Shown: positions 19,999 to 29,540, counted from the stretch's first letter. The stretch is 64,000 bases of DNA from Brucella anthropi ATCC 49188 (GCF_000017405.1 NC_009667.1:2280001-2344000); one strand, 5' to 3'. The notes: generated by a model not told the origin, from the letters alone. A program made the numbers and translations.

Positions 19999-20826
19999 TC
20001 AGGCGGAAAGCTGGCGCAGAACGGCTTCAGCCGACTGCGGAACTGGCATTGGCATTGTTTCAGCCTGTTCATCGGCGTCGATGACGTCAGCGGCTTCCAT
20101 GCCGTAAAGGTCACGTGATGCCATATCTGTCAGCATCGACGGTGTGCCACGGAATACGATCTTGCCAGCAGACATGCCGACGAGGCGGTCGCAATAGCTG
20201 CGCGCAATATCGAGCGAGTGCAGATTGCAGAGGACCGTAATGCCATATTCGCGATTGATGCGGCGCAGGGCGTCCATGACGCTGCGGGTATTGCGCGGAT
20301 CGAGCGACGCAATAGGCTCATCGGCAAGAATAATGCGTGGCTGCTGCACGAGCGCGCGGGCAATCGCCACGCGCTGCTGCTGGCCACCCGAAAGTTCATC
20401 GGCGCGGTGCGCCGCAAGATGCGCAATATCGAACTGCTGCAGAGCGGAAAGCGCGATCAGGCGTTCTTCGTCGCTCCAGATACGCAGGAGCGACTTGGGC
20501 GTCGAAACATAATTGAGACGCCCCATCAGAACATTGGTCAGAACATCCAGACGATCAACCAGATTGAAATGCTGGAAAATCATCGCACATTGCGCGCGCC
20601 AGTCACGCAATCCCGAGCCTTTAAGGCCCGTAACATCACGACCATCCCAGTGAATTGTTCCCTCGGACGGCTCGACAAGGCGATTGATCATACGCAGAAG
20701 CGTCGACTTTCCCGCGCCCGAGCGCCCGATAATTCCCACAAACGTGCCCGGCTCGATTTCGAGGTCCACGCCCGAAACCGCCACCTTGTCATTATAGCGG
20801 CGCGTTATGTTGTTCAGTTGAAGCAT
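19999..20826 (-). CDS. phnC: phosphonate ABC transporter ATP-binding protein
   Basis: A 275-residue ABC ATPase for phosphonate import. The ATG at 20826 has GGAG at the right distance; another ATG 45 bases upstream in frame is possible. Walker A is [11 protein letters not shown], the signature [15 protein letters not shown], and Walker [14 protein letters not shown]. The sequence [31 protein letters not shown] is characteristic of PhnC, including the family's Gln loop. A 102-base gap parts it from phnN, long enough for a secondary promoter ahead of the transporter genes. Confidence 0.94.
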   Translation of the reverse strand: MLQLNNITRRYNDKVAVSGVDLEIEPGTFVGIIGRSGAGKSTLLRMINRLVEPSEGTIHWDGRDVTGLKGSGLRDWRAQCAMIFQHFNLVDRLDVLTNVLMGRLNYVSTPKSLLRIWSDEERLIALSALQQFDIAHLAAHRADELSGGQQQRVAIARALVQQPRIILADEPIASLDPRNTRSVMDALRRINREYGITVLCNLHSLDIARSYCDRLVGMSAGKIVFRGTPSMLTDMASRDLYGMEAADVIDADEQAETMPMPVPQSAEAVLRQLSA

Positions 20827-20928
20827 GAATTCGTCTCCATTCATGCTCACTTTGAATTGCTTCCATGACACTGCAATGAAAGCATAATGACGTTTGTGTA
20901 AATTTACACGCCGCTATAGAGATTTCAC

Positions 20929-21516
20929 CTAAGCAATTGTTTTAACAGTTATTTCCTTCAAATGATGAAGGAAGGTCTCTGTGGATGCATTGACATCACC
21001 TGAATTGTCTATTGTGACAACATCTCCGGCATCGTCATCGAAGCTCACTTCACGCGCAAGTCGCGCGGTGATTTCTTCCCGGCTTTCACGACCACGCGAC
21101 GCAAGCCGTTCTGCCAGAACGTCCGGTCGGGCTGTTATCACGACCACAGAACGTGATTTGTAGAGCCTGCGAATATCGCCAAGCACTCGCCGTGAAACGT
21201 TGGCGATCACCACCGTACCGTCGGCGATTTCATCCTCCAGTGATTTTGGCAATCCATAGCTCAGGCCATGCGCCTGCCAGTGCAGAGCGAAGGCTCCCTC
21301 GCCTGCAGCTGTTGCAAAAGATGCTTCATCCAGACTGTCATGATCTTCCGTGCCCGGCATTTGCGGGCGGGTGATGATGCGGCGCACAAAATGAAAACGC
21401 GTGTCGCCCGCAAGAGCCACACGCGCTGCATCCATGATCGTATCCTTGCCGGCCCCGCTGGGGCCGACGACGGCGACGAAACAGCCTTTCGGCATATCGG
21501 ATTGCATCTGCATCAA
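20929..21516 (-). CDS. phnN: ribose 1,5-bisphosphate phosphokinase
   Basis: A 195-residue P-loop kinase related to guanylate kinase that turns ribose 1,5-bisphosphate into 5-phosphoribosyl diphosphate (PRPP) at the end of the C-P lyase route. Walker A is VGPSGAGKDTIMDAA near residue 17. The segment RIITRPQMPGTEDH is the typical PhnN substrate region. It overlaps phnM by 4 bases (21513-21516), so translation is coupled. This gene closes the block of catabolic genes before the transporter block. Confidence 0.92.
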   Translation of the reverse strand: MMQMQSDMPKGCFVAVVGPSGAGKDTIMDAARVALAGDTRFHFVRRIITRPQMPGTEDHDSLDEASFATAAGEGAFALHWQAHGLSYGLPKSLEDEIADGTVVIANVSRRVLGDIRRLYKSRSVVVITARPDVLAERLASRGRESREEITARLAREVSFDDDAGDVVTIDNSGDVNASTETFLHHLKEITVKTIA

Positions 21517-22652
21517 AGCACCCGTTCGCCTTCGCGCCAGACCGTACGGACAACCGGGATTGCACCTTTCGGGCGCACGCGAACGAGATCGGCGCGCTTG
21601 CCGATGGCGATTTCGCCGCGATCATCCATGGCCATGGCGTCGGCAGGATTCTTGGTCACGAGGCGGACAGCCTGTGGCAGCGCAATCGGACGTTCACCCG
21701 AAGCAAGGCCGAAAGCCGACTGAATGAGGCTGAACGGAATATAGTCCGAAGACAGGATGTCGAGGCTGCCATTGTCCACGAGATCACGCGCGGCGATATT
21801 GCCGGAATGCGAGCCACCGCGAACGATGTTCGGCGCGCCCATCAGGATCGAGAGGCCCGCACCTTTCGAAGCATTGGCCGCTTCCATCGTGGTCGGAAAC
21901 TCGGCAATCCGCACGCCATGGTCGAGCGATTCATCGACATGCGCACTGGTCGCATCGTCATGGCTGGCCAGAACGATGCCACGTGTCGCAGCCATTTCGG
22001 CAATGGCGCGGCGATGATTGGCCGAATAGGCGTCCGAATCCGCCATACGCTTCTCACAATGCACCCGGAACTCCTCATCCGTGAGCTTCATCTTGCGCAT
22101 GTAATAAGTGCGATAGGTCTCAAGATCAACGAATTGACGCTGTCCCGGCGCATGATCCATCAGCGAAGCGAGTTTGACGCGGTCATCGCCCGCAAAAAGC
22201 TCGAACGTTTCGAGACAATCTGCCGAAGATACTTCGCAGCGCAGATGCAAAAAGTGGTCTGCACGCAGGCGATTTTCGCGAACACCGCTTTCAATGGCAT
22301 CCGCAAGCATCCGCATATCCTTACCAACGAAGTCGCGGTCATAGTCGGAGCCGACACGCATCGCATCGAAAACCGTCGTGATGCCCGATGCTGCTACCTG
22401 CGCATCATGGGCCTGAACCGCAGCGTCGACATTCCAGCGCACTTTCGGACGCGGCGCGTAATGGCTTTCCAGCTGGTCGGTGTGCAATTCGATGAGGCCC
22501 GGAATGACATAATCGCCATCCATGTCATCGCCGCCATTGGCATAGCCCTGATTGATGGCTGCAATTTTGCCGTCACGGATCAGGATAGAACCGGAAACAA
22601 TCTCGTCAGCGAGCACGATCTGCGCATTTTTCAGAACGATTTCATTAGCCAT
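21513..22652 (-). CDS. phnM: RPnTP hydrolase (alpha-D-ribose 1-methylphosphonate 5-triphosphate diphosphatase)
   Basis: A 379-residue amidohydrolase that removes pyrophosphate from the 5'-triphosphate intermediate made by PhnI. The metal-site start is [21 protein letters not shown] near residue 50. Further ligands are expected in [13 protein letters not shown], and the C-terminal [14 protein letters not shown] is shared with the superfamily. It overlaps the acetyltransferase gene upstream by 8 bases and phnN downstream by 4. Length is usual. Confidence 0.94.
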   Translation of the reverse strand: MANEIVLKNAQIVLADEIVSGSILIRDGKIAAINQGYANGGDDMDGDYVIPGLIELHTDQLESHYAPRPKVRWNVDAAVQAHDAQVAASGITTVFDAMRVGSDYDRDFVGKDMRMLADAIESGVRENRLRADHFLHLRCEVSSADCLETFELFAGDDRVKLASLMDHAPGQRQFVDLETYRTYYMRKMKLTDEEFRVHCEKRMADSDAYSANHRRAIAEMAATRGIVLASHDDATSAHVDESLDHGVRIAEFPTTMEAANASKGAGLSILMGAPNIVRGGSHSGNIAARDLVDNGSLDILSSDYIPFSLIQSAFGLASGERPIALPQAVRLVTKNPADAMAMDDRGEIAIGKRADLVRVRPKGAIPVVRTVWREGERVL

Positions 22653-23301
22653 TGGATAGCTCTTTCATGACCGCATTTGTGTTGGCGGCCGTTTCATATT
22701 TTGAGAGGAAAGCTTCGATATCGAGCGCGCGGAAATCATCGAGCGCTTCACGCAGACGATCATGGCTCCAGTCCCACCAGGCCAGCCGATCCAGACGATT
22801 GCCGGTCGCAGCATCGAAACGTTCGCGAATGAGACGCGCAGGCACACCACCCACGATCGTATAGGGTGCCACGTCCTTGCTCACCACTGCTCCGGCCCCA
22901 ACAACCGCACCATTGCCAACCGTCACACCCGGCAAGATGGTGGAGCCATGGCCGAGCCATGTGTCGTGACCGATTTTCACCGCATTGCCACGACGCCACT
23001 CGAAAAACTCCGTCTCATCCTTTTCCTCCGGCCAGTAATCACCGGCACGGTAGGTGAAATGATGCAGCGTCGGGCGCCATGTCGGATGGTTGGTGGCGTT
23101 GATACGCACATGGCTGGCGATATTGGAAAACTTGCCAATTTCCGCGCACCATATTTCGCAATCGACGCCGAGATAGGAATAGTCATCGAGCATAGTTTCC
23201 GAAACGCGGCTGCGCTCGCCTATCTCTGTGTAGCGACCGAGTGTGCAACCGCTGACGATGGCGGTTTTATGCACCAGCGGTTCTACCGATAGCTTGGTCA
23301 T
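22645..23301 (-). CDS. left-handed beta-helix acetyltransferase of the phn cluster
   Basis: A 218-residue hexapeptide-repeat acyltransferase. Repeats of the form [LIV]-G-x4 are visible in [30 protein letters not shown] and [19 protein letters not shown], matching xenobiotic/chloramphenicol acetyltransferase-like enzymes that often sit in alphaproteobacterial phn clusters. It is embedded between phnL and phnM with overlaps at both ends, so it surely belongs to the operon. By position it may acetylate aminoalkylphosphonates, the job of the unrelated GNAT enzyme PhnO in E. coli. That substrate is inference. Confidence 0.88.
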   Translation of the reverse strand: MTKLSVEPLVHKTAIVSGCTLGRYTEIGERSRVSETMLDDYSYLGVDCEIWCAEIGKFSNIASHVRINATNHPTWRPTLHHFTYRAGDYWPEEKDETEFFEWRRGNAVKIGHDTWLGHGSTILPGVTVGNGAVVGAGAVVSKDVAPYTIVGGVPARLIRERFDAATGNRLDRLAWWDWSHDRLREALDDFRALDIEAFLSKYETAANTNAVMKELSNG

Positions 23302-24017
23302 GCGGCGGCCCTCGGAGAGAAAGCTGTCACGTCGATAATCCGGTCCGCAACCTCCGTACGCACATCTTCATCGTGGAAGATGCCTAGCATGGCGACGCCC
23401 TGCTCCTTCTTGGTCTTAATGAGATCAACCACGACCGCACGGTTCTTGGCATCAAGCGAGGCGGTCGGCTCATCGAGCAGCAGTACCGGATGATCCGTGA
23501 TGAAACCGCGCGCGATGTTCACGCGCTGCTGTTCGCCGCCGGAGAAGGTTGCAGGCGGCAAGGCCCAAAGCCTTTCTGGCAGGTTGAGCTGTGACAGAAG
23601 CTCGCGAGCGCGGTTCAGCGCAACTTCGCGATCGACGCCACGCGCAACCAGAGGCTCGGCAACCACATCGATTGCCGCGACGCGCGGCAGTGTGCGCAGA
23701 AACTGGCTGACATAGCCAATCGTATCGCGCCGCACCGCCAGCACTTCGCGCGGATCGGCTGTTGCCAGATCCACCATACGGTCTTCGTGACGAATGAGGA
23801 TCGAACCTGCATTCACAGCGTAATTGCCATAGACCATCTTGAGAATGGAGCTTTTACCGGCACCGGAAGGTCCGCCAAGCACGGCGCATTCGCCTGCTTC
23901 CAGATTGAAGTCCACGTTACTTACGACTGGCAACTGAATGCCACCTTGCAAGTGCATCGTGAACGTCTTCGCCAGACCCGACACCGCCAGCGGAGAGGAT
24001 GTTCTAACTTGTGTCAT
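23298..24017 (-). CDS. phnL: C-P lyase complex ABC-type subunit PhnL
   Basis: A 239-residue ABC ATPase-like protein of the C-P lyase system. Walker A is [17 protein letters not shown], the signature [15 protein letters not shown], and Walker [13 protein letters not shown]. PhnL docks on PhnK on the core complex but is not known to act in transport. The gene overlaps the acetyltransferase by 4 bases and is 67 bases from phnK, the only sizeable gap in the catabolic block. Confidence 0.94.
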   Translation of the reverse strand: MTQVRTSSPLAVSGLAKTFTMHLQGGIQLPVVSNVDFNLEAGECAVLGGPSGAGKSSILKMVYGNYAVNAGSILIRHEDRMVDLATADPREVLAVRRDTIGYVSQFLRTLPRVAAIDVVAEPLVARGVDREVALNRARELLSQLNLPERLWALPPATFSGGEQQRVNIARGFITDHPVLLLDEPTASLDAKNRAVVVDLIKTKKEQGVAMLGIFHDEDVRTEVADRIIDVTAFSPRAAA

Positions 24018-24084
24018 TTCTCACCTCACGCATGAAGTTTCGCTAATTTACGAACAACACGCTGCAAACATCTGTTTTAATTTA

Positions 24085-24861
24085 CTAAACCTGTAGAATA
24101 GACGACACGAGCAGCTGCGTATAAGGCGCTTGCGGGTCATCCAGAACGCGGTCGGTCAGGCCCTGTTCGACAATATGGCCGTCTTTCATGACCATGATGC
24201 GATGGGACAGAAGCCGGGCTACGGCAAGATCGTGAGTAACGATGATCACCGACAGACCAAGATCGCTGACGAGGCCGCGCAACAGGTCGAGAAGACGTGC
24301 CTGCACGGACACGTCGAGACCGCCGGTCGGTTCATCCATGAAAACAAGTCGCGGAGCGGTCACCAGATTGCGGGCAATCTGCAAGCGCTGGCGCATGCCG
24401 CCAGAGAAGGCGCGCGGCTGATCGTCGATACGGTCGGAGGCTATTTCGACACGTCCCAGCCATTCGGTGGCCGTCGAGCGGATATTACCGTAATGGCGTT
24501 CTCCGACTGCCATCAGGCGTTCGCCCACATTGGCGCCAGCTGAAACCGTCATGCGCAATCCGTCTGCAGGGTTCTGGTGCACAAAACCCCAGTCGGTCCG
24601 CATCAGGAAACGGCGTTCCGCCTCGCCAATCTTGTAGAGATCGCGGAATTCACCGTCACGCATCCGGTATTCGACGGTGCCGGAAGTCGGCTCGAGGCGG
24701 GTTGCCAGACTGTTCAGGAGCGTCGTCTTGCCCGAACCGGATTCGCCGACGATGGCCAGCACTTCGCCTGGCCACAGATTGAAGGAAATGTCTGCACAGC
24801 CACGGCGATTGCCGTAAAACTTCGACAGGCTGTTTACTCTCAGCAGGGGTTCGCTGTTCAT
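24085..24861 (-). CDS. phnK: C-P lyase complex ABC-type subunit PhnK
   Basis: A 258-residue ABC protein that binds the PhnG-H-I-J core. The ATG at 24861 makes an ATGA overlap with the phnJ stop (24858-24861), typical of this operon; a longer frame to 24939 lies inside phnJ and is rejected. Walker A is VGESGSGKTTLLNSL, the signature FSGGMRQRLQIARNL, and Walker B LVFMDEPTGGLDVSVQARLLDLL. ATP hydrolysis by PhnK is thought to drive turnover of the core complex. Confidence 0.94.
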   Translation of the reverse strand: MNSEPLLRVNSLSKFYGNRRGCADISFNLWPGEVLAIVGESGSGKTTLLNSLATRLEPTSGTVEYRMRDGEFRDLYKIGEAERRFLMRTDWGFVHQNPADGLRMTVSAGANVGERLMAVGERHYGNIRSTATEWLGRVEIASDRIDDQPRAFSGGMRQRLQIARNLVTAPRLVFMDEPTGGLDVSVQARLLDLLRGLVSDLGLSVIIVTHDLAVARLLSHRIMVMKDGHIVEQGLTDRVLDDPQAPYTQLLVSSILQV

Positions 24862-25751
24862 TTTACGGTCTCCTTGGCCGCAGCCTCCTTGTTTGCAGCC
24901 AGATGACCGAAATGGCCGTTGGCCTGACGGTCTTCGCAAAAATCAGTGTCGGAGCAGACGAACATCGAGCCGCCGCGATCATCGAGCACGACCTCATCCA
25001 GATAGACGCCCTTCGCGCCGCACAGCGCACAGGGTTCCTTGAACTTCTGCACTTCGAACGGATGATCCTCGAAATCGAGGCTGACCACCTGCGTATAGGG
25101 CGGGACGGCATAAATGCGCTTTTCGCGACCTGCGCCGAACAGCTGCAATGCCGGAGACATATGCATTTTCGGATTGTCGAATTTCGGCGTCGGCGAAGGT
25201 GCCATCACATAGCGGCCTTCGATCATTACCGGATAATCGTAGGTCTTGGCGATATGACCGTGACGCGCAATGTCCTCGTAAAGCTTCACATGCATGAGGC
25301 CATATTCGGCGAGCGCGTGCATCTTGCGGGTTTCGGTTTCGCGTGGCTCCAGAAAACGCAGCGGTTCCGGGATCGGCACCTGATAGACAATCACCTGCCC
25401 CTCGGTCAGCGGATATTCCGGGATACGGTGCCGGGTCTGGATGATGGTCGCCTCGCCCGTATGGGTTGTTACAGCGACATCGGCAGTCTTCTGGAAGAAG
25501 GCGCGGATGGAAACGGCATTGGTCGTGTCATCGGCACCCTGATCGATGACCTTCAGCACATCATCCGGCCCCAGAATTGCAGCCGTCACCTGCACGCCGC
25601 CGGTGCCCCAGCCATAAGGCATCGGCATTTCACGGCTGGCAAAAGGCACCTGATAGCCCGGTATTGCGATGGCCTTCAGGATGGCGCGGCGGATCATCCG
25701 CTTGGTCTGTTCGTCCAGATAGGCGAAGTTATAATTGGCCAGATCGCTCAT
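24858..25751 (-). CDS. phnJ: carbon-phosphorus lyase catalytic subunit PhnJ
   Basis: A 297-residue radical-SAM-type C-P lyase that breaks the carbon-phosphorus bond of ribose-1-phosphonate 5-phosphate. The Fe-S ligands fit the PhnJ pattern exactly: CALC, 21 residues, Cys, 5 residues, Cys (residues about 241-272). The glycyl-radical site is Gly32 in AIPGYQVPF, the same position as in E. coli. Surrounding blocks YLDEQTKRMIRRAILKA and GREKRIYAVPPYT are intact. The C terminus continues about 15 residues past the cluster. It overlaps phnI and phnK by 4 bases each. Confidence 0.97.
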   Translation of the reverse strand: MSDLANYNFAYLDEQTKRMIRRAILKAIAIPGYQVPFASREMPMPYGWGTGGVQVTAAILGPDDVLKVIDQGADDTTNAVSIRAFFQKTADVAVTTHTGEATIIQTRHRIPEYPLTEGQVIVYQVPIPEPLRFLEPRETETRKMHALAEYGLMHVKLYEDIARHGHIAKTYDYPVMIEGRYVMAPSPTPKFDNPKMHMSPALQLFGAGREKRIYAVPPYTQVVSLDFEDHPFEVQKFKEPCALCGAKGVYLDEVVLDDRGGSMFVCSDTDFCEDRQANGHFGHLAANKEAAAKETVK

Positions 25752-26857
25752 TCTGCGGCCTCCTTCGTTACGCCTTCAGTCTCATTGTGCGCTTGGTCAT
25801 ATTCCGCACGCATGCGGCGAATGAGGTCGAGTTCTGCCTGGAAATCCACGTAATGCGGCAGTTTCAGATGCTCGACGAAACCCGTCGCCTGCACATTGTC
25901 GGAATGCGAGATGACGAATTCCTCGTCCTCGGCAGGTGCCGTCACATCCGCATCGAATTCCCGCACGCGCAGTGCACGGTCGCAGAGCGACATGGACATG
26001 GCCTTGCGTTCGCTCTGGCCGAACACCAGACCGTAACCGCGCGTGAATTGCGGCGGCTGCTTGGCCGATCCCTTGAACTGATTGACCATCTGGCATTCGG
26101 TCAGCTGCACGCGACCGAGCGAGACGGCAAAACCAAGTTCGGGCACGTCGAACTCGACATCCACTTCGCCAATGCGGATTTCGCCGACGAAAGGATGGTT
26201 ATTGCCATAGCCGCGCTGGGTGGAATAGCCGAGCGCCAGCAGGAAACCTTCATCACCGCGTGCCAATGCCTGAAGGCGCAGATCGCGCTCCATCGGGAAT
26301 GTCCACGGTTCGCGGGTCAGGTCGCCCGGTTCGTGACCTTCCGGCAGGGAACCATCATCCTCAATCATGCCGACCGCGCCAAGAATATCGGTTACACGCG
26401 GCGTCTCTTCCTTCACGGCTTCCCGCATTTCGGGTTCCGGAACGGCAACATCACCGGCCAGATCTGGGTCGAGCAGACGATGCGTGTAATCAAAGGTCGG
26501 TCCGAGCAACTGACCACCCGGTAAATCCTTGTAGGTCGCAGAAATGCGGCGTTCGATCAGCATTTCAGCGGTTTCCATCGGCCGCGAATAGCCAAAGCGC
26601 GGCAAGGTGGTGCGGTAGGCGCGGACCAGAAAGATCGCTTCGATCAGATCGCCGCGCGACTGGCGCACAGCAAGTGCCGCCAGTTCGCGATCATAGAGCG
26701 AACCTTCGGCCATGACGCGATCAACCGCCAGCGCCAGCTGTTCGGCAATCTGATCGAGACGCAGTGCCGGAACCGAACGGTCGCCGCGACGACGATCATC
26801 GAGAAGACGGTGTGCATTATGGATGGCCGTTTCGCCACCCTTTACGGCAACATACAT
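25748..26857 (-). CDS. phnI: C-P lyase core subunit PhnI (nucleosidase/phosphonate transferase)
   Basis: A 369-residue PhnI, which replaces adenine of ATP with the phosphonate to give the 5'-triphosphate substrate of PhnM, acting with PhnG, PhnH and PhnL. The start YVAVKGGETAIHNAHRLLDDRRRGD and the block QLTECQMVNQFKGSAKQPPQFTRGYGL-type region around residue 250 are characteristic. Length is normal. It overlaps phnJ by 4 bases and is 2 bases from phnH, giving a tightly coupled G-H-I-J set. Confidence 0.95.
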   Translation of the reverse strand: MYVAVKGGETAIHNAHRLLDDRRRGDRSVPALRLDQIAEQLALAVDRVMAEGSLYDRELAALAVRQSRGDLIEAIFLVRAYRTTLPRFGYSRPMETAEMLIERRISATYKDLPGGQLLGPTFDYTHRLLDPDLAGDVAVPEPEMREAVKEETPRVTDILGAVGMIEDDGSLPEGHEPGDLTREPWTFPMERDLRLQALARGDEGFLLALGYSTQRGYGNNHPFVGEIRIGEVDVEFDVPELGFAVSLGRVQLTECQMVNQFKGSAKQPPQFTRGYGLVFGQSERKAMSMSLCDRALRVREFDADVTAPAEDEEFVISHSDNVQATGFVEHLKLPHYVDFQAELDLIRRMRAEYDQAHNETEGVTKEAAE

Positions 26858-26859
26858 TT

Positions 26860-27492
26860 TCAGCCCTCCAGAGCGGAAACGCGAGTTGTGCGGGGAAGCG
26901 CTGCAACAGCGCCGTCGCTGACCAGAACAAGATCAACGCCGAGCGGGTATTGTGCGCCGTTCTCACGCCATTGCTGGATGAAATCCTGCGGCAGACCTTC
27001 GACATGAAGTGCACGTTCGCCATCGATACCGGGGCCTTTCAGCACAAAGCCCTGTCCGCTTGTCAGTGACGCAACAGCGAGAACGACGGTTGTCGAACAG
27101 TCGGGAAATTCGGCGTCGCCCTGCGAAAACCCTGCCAGAGACGGCAGCAGCGAAACATTGCTGGCTAGAGCGAATTGCGCGGCATCCGCACTTTCGACAC
27201 GCGGCGCACCCGTGTGGAAAGTAAGCCAGGCGGTTGCGCTTTCATCAGCTGCTATCGCTGCATCGCACCAGACAGTTGCATCGTGATCGAGCAAGGTTGC
27301 TGCAATAACGCCCAGTTCAGGCGTCAGCGGCTGCGGTGGTGTGGCTGTGCGAGCCAATGGATAAATGCGACCGGGATTAGCCATGGCGTGCATGACGGCA
27401 TGAAAAGCTGACTGCGCATCCGTCACCGGATCGGCAAAGCCACCCTCAAACGCGGAGGAAGTGCTGTTTTCGAGAGAAAAAGGAAGCATCAA
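26860..27492 (-). CDS. phnH: C-P lyase core subunit PhnH
   Basis: A 210-residue PhnH, a PLP-transferase-fold protein without PLP that is part of the PhnGHIJ core. The start GGFADPVTDAQSAFHAVMHAMANPGRI is the typical family opening. TVWCDAAI and the late TLRGPGI-like element LKGPGIDGERALHVEGL also match. It overlaps phnG by 4 bases and ends 2 bases before the phnI start. Confidence 0.93.
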   Translation of the reverse strand: MMLPFSLENSTSSAFEGGFADPVTDAQSAFHAVMHAMANPGRIYPLARTATPPQPLTPELGVIAATLLDHDATVWCDAAIAADESATAWLTFHTGAPRVESADAAQFALASNVSLLPSLAGFSQGDAEFPDCSTTVVLAVASLTSGQGFVLKGPGIDGERALHVEGLPQDFIQQWRENGAQYPLGVDLVLVSDGAVAALPRTTRVSALEG

Positions 27493-28016
27493 TTGTCTCC
27501 CCGGACCATTGTGAAGAAATCGACCTTGGTAGCGGCGGCTTCGCCGCGCAGCTTGGCATCGGCATCGTTCAACCGTTTGCGCAAGACATTCAGCACTTGT
27601 GCCTCCACGGCATCGCGATGGCCTTCATCGAGCCACAATGCATCGAAGACAGCGGCAAGCCGCGCCTTTTCCTGATCGCGACCGAGCGCATAAGAGTGAC
27701 CGACAGAACCGTCGGAGAGCCGCACCGTAGCGCGCGTCACCGTTGCCTCGCCGACATTGAAGGATGCACCGCCGCCACCAATGCGGCCACGCAGCATTAC
27801 GAGACCGGTTTCCGGTCCGCGCAGAACTTCAAATTCCGGCTTGTTGGACCATGCCTGCCAGAAGGCATGCAGCTCTTCGCCGCTTGCACGCGCAAGAACT
27901 GCCATGCTTGCCTGCCGTGCGGCTTGAACTGAATCTGGCACTGCATCCGGCACTGTTCCGCTTTCAGTGGCGGAACCGGCTCCGCCTCCCTTCGCACTTT
28001 GCTCCGTACCGTACAT
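27489..28016 (-). CDS. phnG: C-P lyase core subunit PhnG
   Basis: A 175-residue PhnG, slightly longer than the roughly 150-residue E. coli protein because of a low-complexity lead of some 30 residues rich in Gly, Ala, Ser and Val. The conserved part begins at ARQASMAVLARASGEEL, continues with GRIGGGGASFNVGEATVTRATVRLSDG, and ends with GHSYALGRDQEKARLAAVFDAL. The ATG at 28016 follows AGGGAAG. It is the first gene of the cluster, facing phnF across about 215 bases. Confidence 0.92.
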   Translation of the reverse strand: MYGTEQSAKGGGAGSATESGTVPDAVPDSVQAARQASMAVLARASGEELHAFWQAWSNKPEFEVLRGPETGLVMLRGRIGGGGASFNVGEATVTRATVRLSDGSVGHSYALGRDQEKARLAAVFDALWLDEGHRDAVEAQVLNVLRKRLNDADAKLRGEAAATKVDFFTMVRGDN

Positions 28017-28093
28017 GAGCTTCCCTGCCCTGTTAGTTCCAGAGCGCGCTTTGACCTGATTGCATCAGATCAATGCTCTGGAGTTTGTTTTGA

Positions 28094-28138
28094 GGCGCAT
28101 CTTGTCCGAAAACCGTTTCATGTTTTTCGGGATGCACT
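28094..28138. repeat. dispersed extragenic palindrome, copy 4
   Basis: GCGCATC...GATGCAC arms with TCCGAAAACCGTTTC and TTTTTCGGG inside, related to the other copies. It lies in the phnG/phnF intergenic region. Confidence 0.7.
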
Positions 28139-28160
28139 CCCGTTGACTTGATCTCTCAAA

Positions 28161-28185
28161 TTGTCTAGTTATATAGACAACTATA
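28161..28185. promoter_or_regulatory. PhnF operator: two overlapping inverted repeats
   Basis: TTGTCTA-GTTATA-TAGACAA (28161-28180) is a perfect palindrome, and TATAG-ACAA-CTATA (28172-28185) overlaps its right side. HutC-subfamily GntR regulators bind such GTCTA/TAGAC half-sites. The position is 50-70 bases before phnF and about 150 before phnG. Confidence 0.7.
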
Positions 28186-28233
28186 CAATACCAGAATGAA
28201 TACACCCTGCCAATGACAGGACGATGACAGTTG

Positions 28234-29004
28234 ATGACAAAGACCAGACGAATTGAGAGAAACAGCGGCGTGGCCATCTGGCGGCAGATTGCCGACGAGA
28301 TACGCGGCGAGATCAGAGCCGGAAGGCTTCAGTCGGGTGCGCGTATGCCCGCCGAGATGGAACTTGCCGACAGGTTTGGAGTCAATCGCCATACGGTGCG
28401 CAGCGCCATTGCCGCGCTGACGCAGGAAGGCGTGCTGCGTGCCGAGCAAGGGCGCGGCACCTTCGTTGCCAATGCAAAGCGCCTCACCTATCAGATCGGA
28501 CGTCGCACCCGCATTTCGCAATCACTGGCTTCGCAAGTGCGGGACATGAAAGGCGCGCTGCTCGCTTCCGGCACAGCGCCTGCCTCCCCGGATATAGCCG
28601 AAGCTCTTGAGATCGAGCCTGGTTCACCTGTCCTGCGGCTGGAAACCTTGCACAGCGCCGACGGACGCCCCGTGTCGCGCGCAACACTCTGGATCAGTGC
28701 CGAACAATTTCCGGAAATTGCCGAGGATTATGCGGAAAGCGGTTCCGTCACCGTGGCTTTCCGAAAAGCAGGAGTTGCCGACTACTTCCGTAAATCGACA
28801 ATCATATCCGCCCGCCATGCGGATTCGGATGATCTGAAACATTTGAAGCTTTCGCCCGGCGCCATTGTACTGACGGCCAAGGCGATCAATGTGAATACCG
28901 ATGGAGTGCCGATCCAGTATTCGCTGACACGGTTTTCAGCGGATAATATGGAGTTTTCTATCGACACGTATCCCGGTGACCCGCAGATGAATGACATGAA
29001 CTGA
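28234..29004 (+). CDS. phnF: phosphonate-cluster GntR/HutC regulator
   Basis: A 256-residue PhnF. The N-terminal GntR winged helix runs IWRQIADEIRGEIRAGRLQSG to LRAEQGRGTFV, followed by a UTRA (chorismate-lyase-fold) effector domain with SPVLRLETLHSADGRPVSRATLWI and SPGAIVLTAKAINVN. The ATG at 28234 has AGGA upstream; a TTG directly before it is less likely. It is divergent from phnG and probably represses the cluster through the palindrome at 28161-28185. In this family the effector and the link with phosphate limitation vary, so the ligand is unknown. Confidence 0.92.
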   Translation: MTKTRRIERNSGVAIWRQIADEIRGEIRAGRLQSGARMPAEMELADRFGVNRHTVRSAIAALTQEGVLRAEQGRGTFVANAKRLTYQIGRRTRISQSLASQVRDMKGALLASGTAPASPDIAEALEIEPGSPVLRLETLHSADGRPVSRATLWISAEQFPEIAEDYAESGSVTVAFRKAGVADYFRKSTIISARHADSDDLKHLKLSPGAIVLTAKAINVNTDGVPIQYSLTRFSADNMEFSIDTYPGDPQMNDMN

Positions 29005-29071
29005 ATCGTGCTGGCACTGAACTGCTCTCGAAGCTGTTATGAACGCGCTCAATCCAGACAGGAAATTTCCA

Positions 29072-29485
29072 ATGACCGTGACCATTTTTCATAATCCAAA
29101 ATGCGGCACCTCGCGTAATACACTGGCAATGATCCGTGCCAGTGGCAAAGAGCCCGTCATCATCGAATATGTGCAGAATCCACCCACGCGGGAACGTCTG
29201 CTCGGTCTGCTGGCGGCAATGAACATGACACCACGCGAACTATTGCGCGAGAAAGGTACACCCTATGCCGAACTCGGGCTGTCCGATCCGAAATGGACTG
29301 ATGACGAGCTGATCGATTTCATGATGGCTCATCCGATTCTGATCAACCGGCCCATCGTCGAAACGCCGCGCGGCACCAGGCTTTGCCGTCCCTCTGAGCT
29401 GGTTCTGCCGCTTCTGGAAAACCCCGTCGCATCATTCACCAAAGAGGACGGTGAGCAGATTACATCTGAGGGCAAGTCGCGCTGA
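29072..29485 (+). CDS. arsC: glutaredoxin-coupled arsenate reductase
   Basis: A 137-residue ArsC of the R773 type that reduces arsenate to arsenite with glutathione and glutaredoxin. The catalytic Cys is in FHNPKCGTSRNT (residue about 11). The arsenate-holding arginines are visible in RELLR, INRPIV and GTRLCRPSE. I start at the ATG at 29072, preceded by CAGGAAA; an ATG at 29039 has no such site. It follows phnF by 67 bases on the same strand, with a terminator after it. No arsB or arsR is near, so its place may be for arsenate taken in by phosphorus-compound transport (inference). Confidence 0.92.
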   Translation: MTVTIFHNPKCGTSRNTLAMIRASGKEPVIIEYVQNPPTRERLLGLLAAMNMTPRELLREKGTPYAELGLSDPKWTDDELIDFMMAHPILINRPIVETPRGTRLCRPSELVLPLLENPVASFTKEDGEQITSEGKSR

Positions 29486-29540
29486 CGAACTTGCAATCAG
29501 ACATCATGCTTCCTAGAGAATTGGAAGTATGATCCAATAG

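Noticed and set aside
24862..24939. Upstream extension of PhnK
   Set aside because: It lies inside phnJ; the ATGA overlap at 24858-24861 gives the typical PhnK start and matches the overlap style of the operon.
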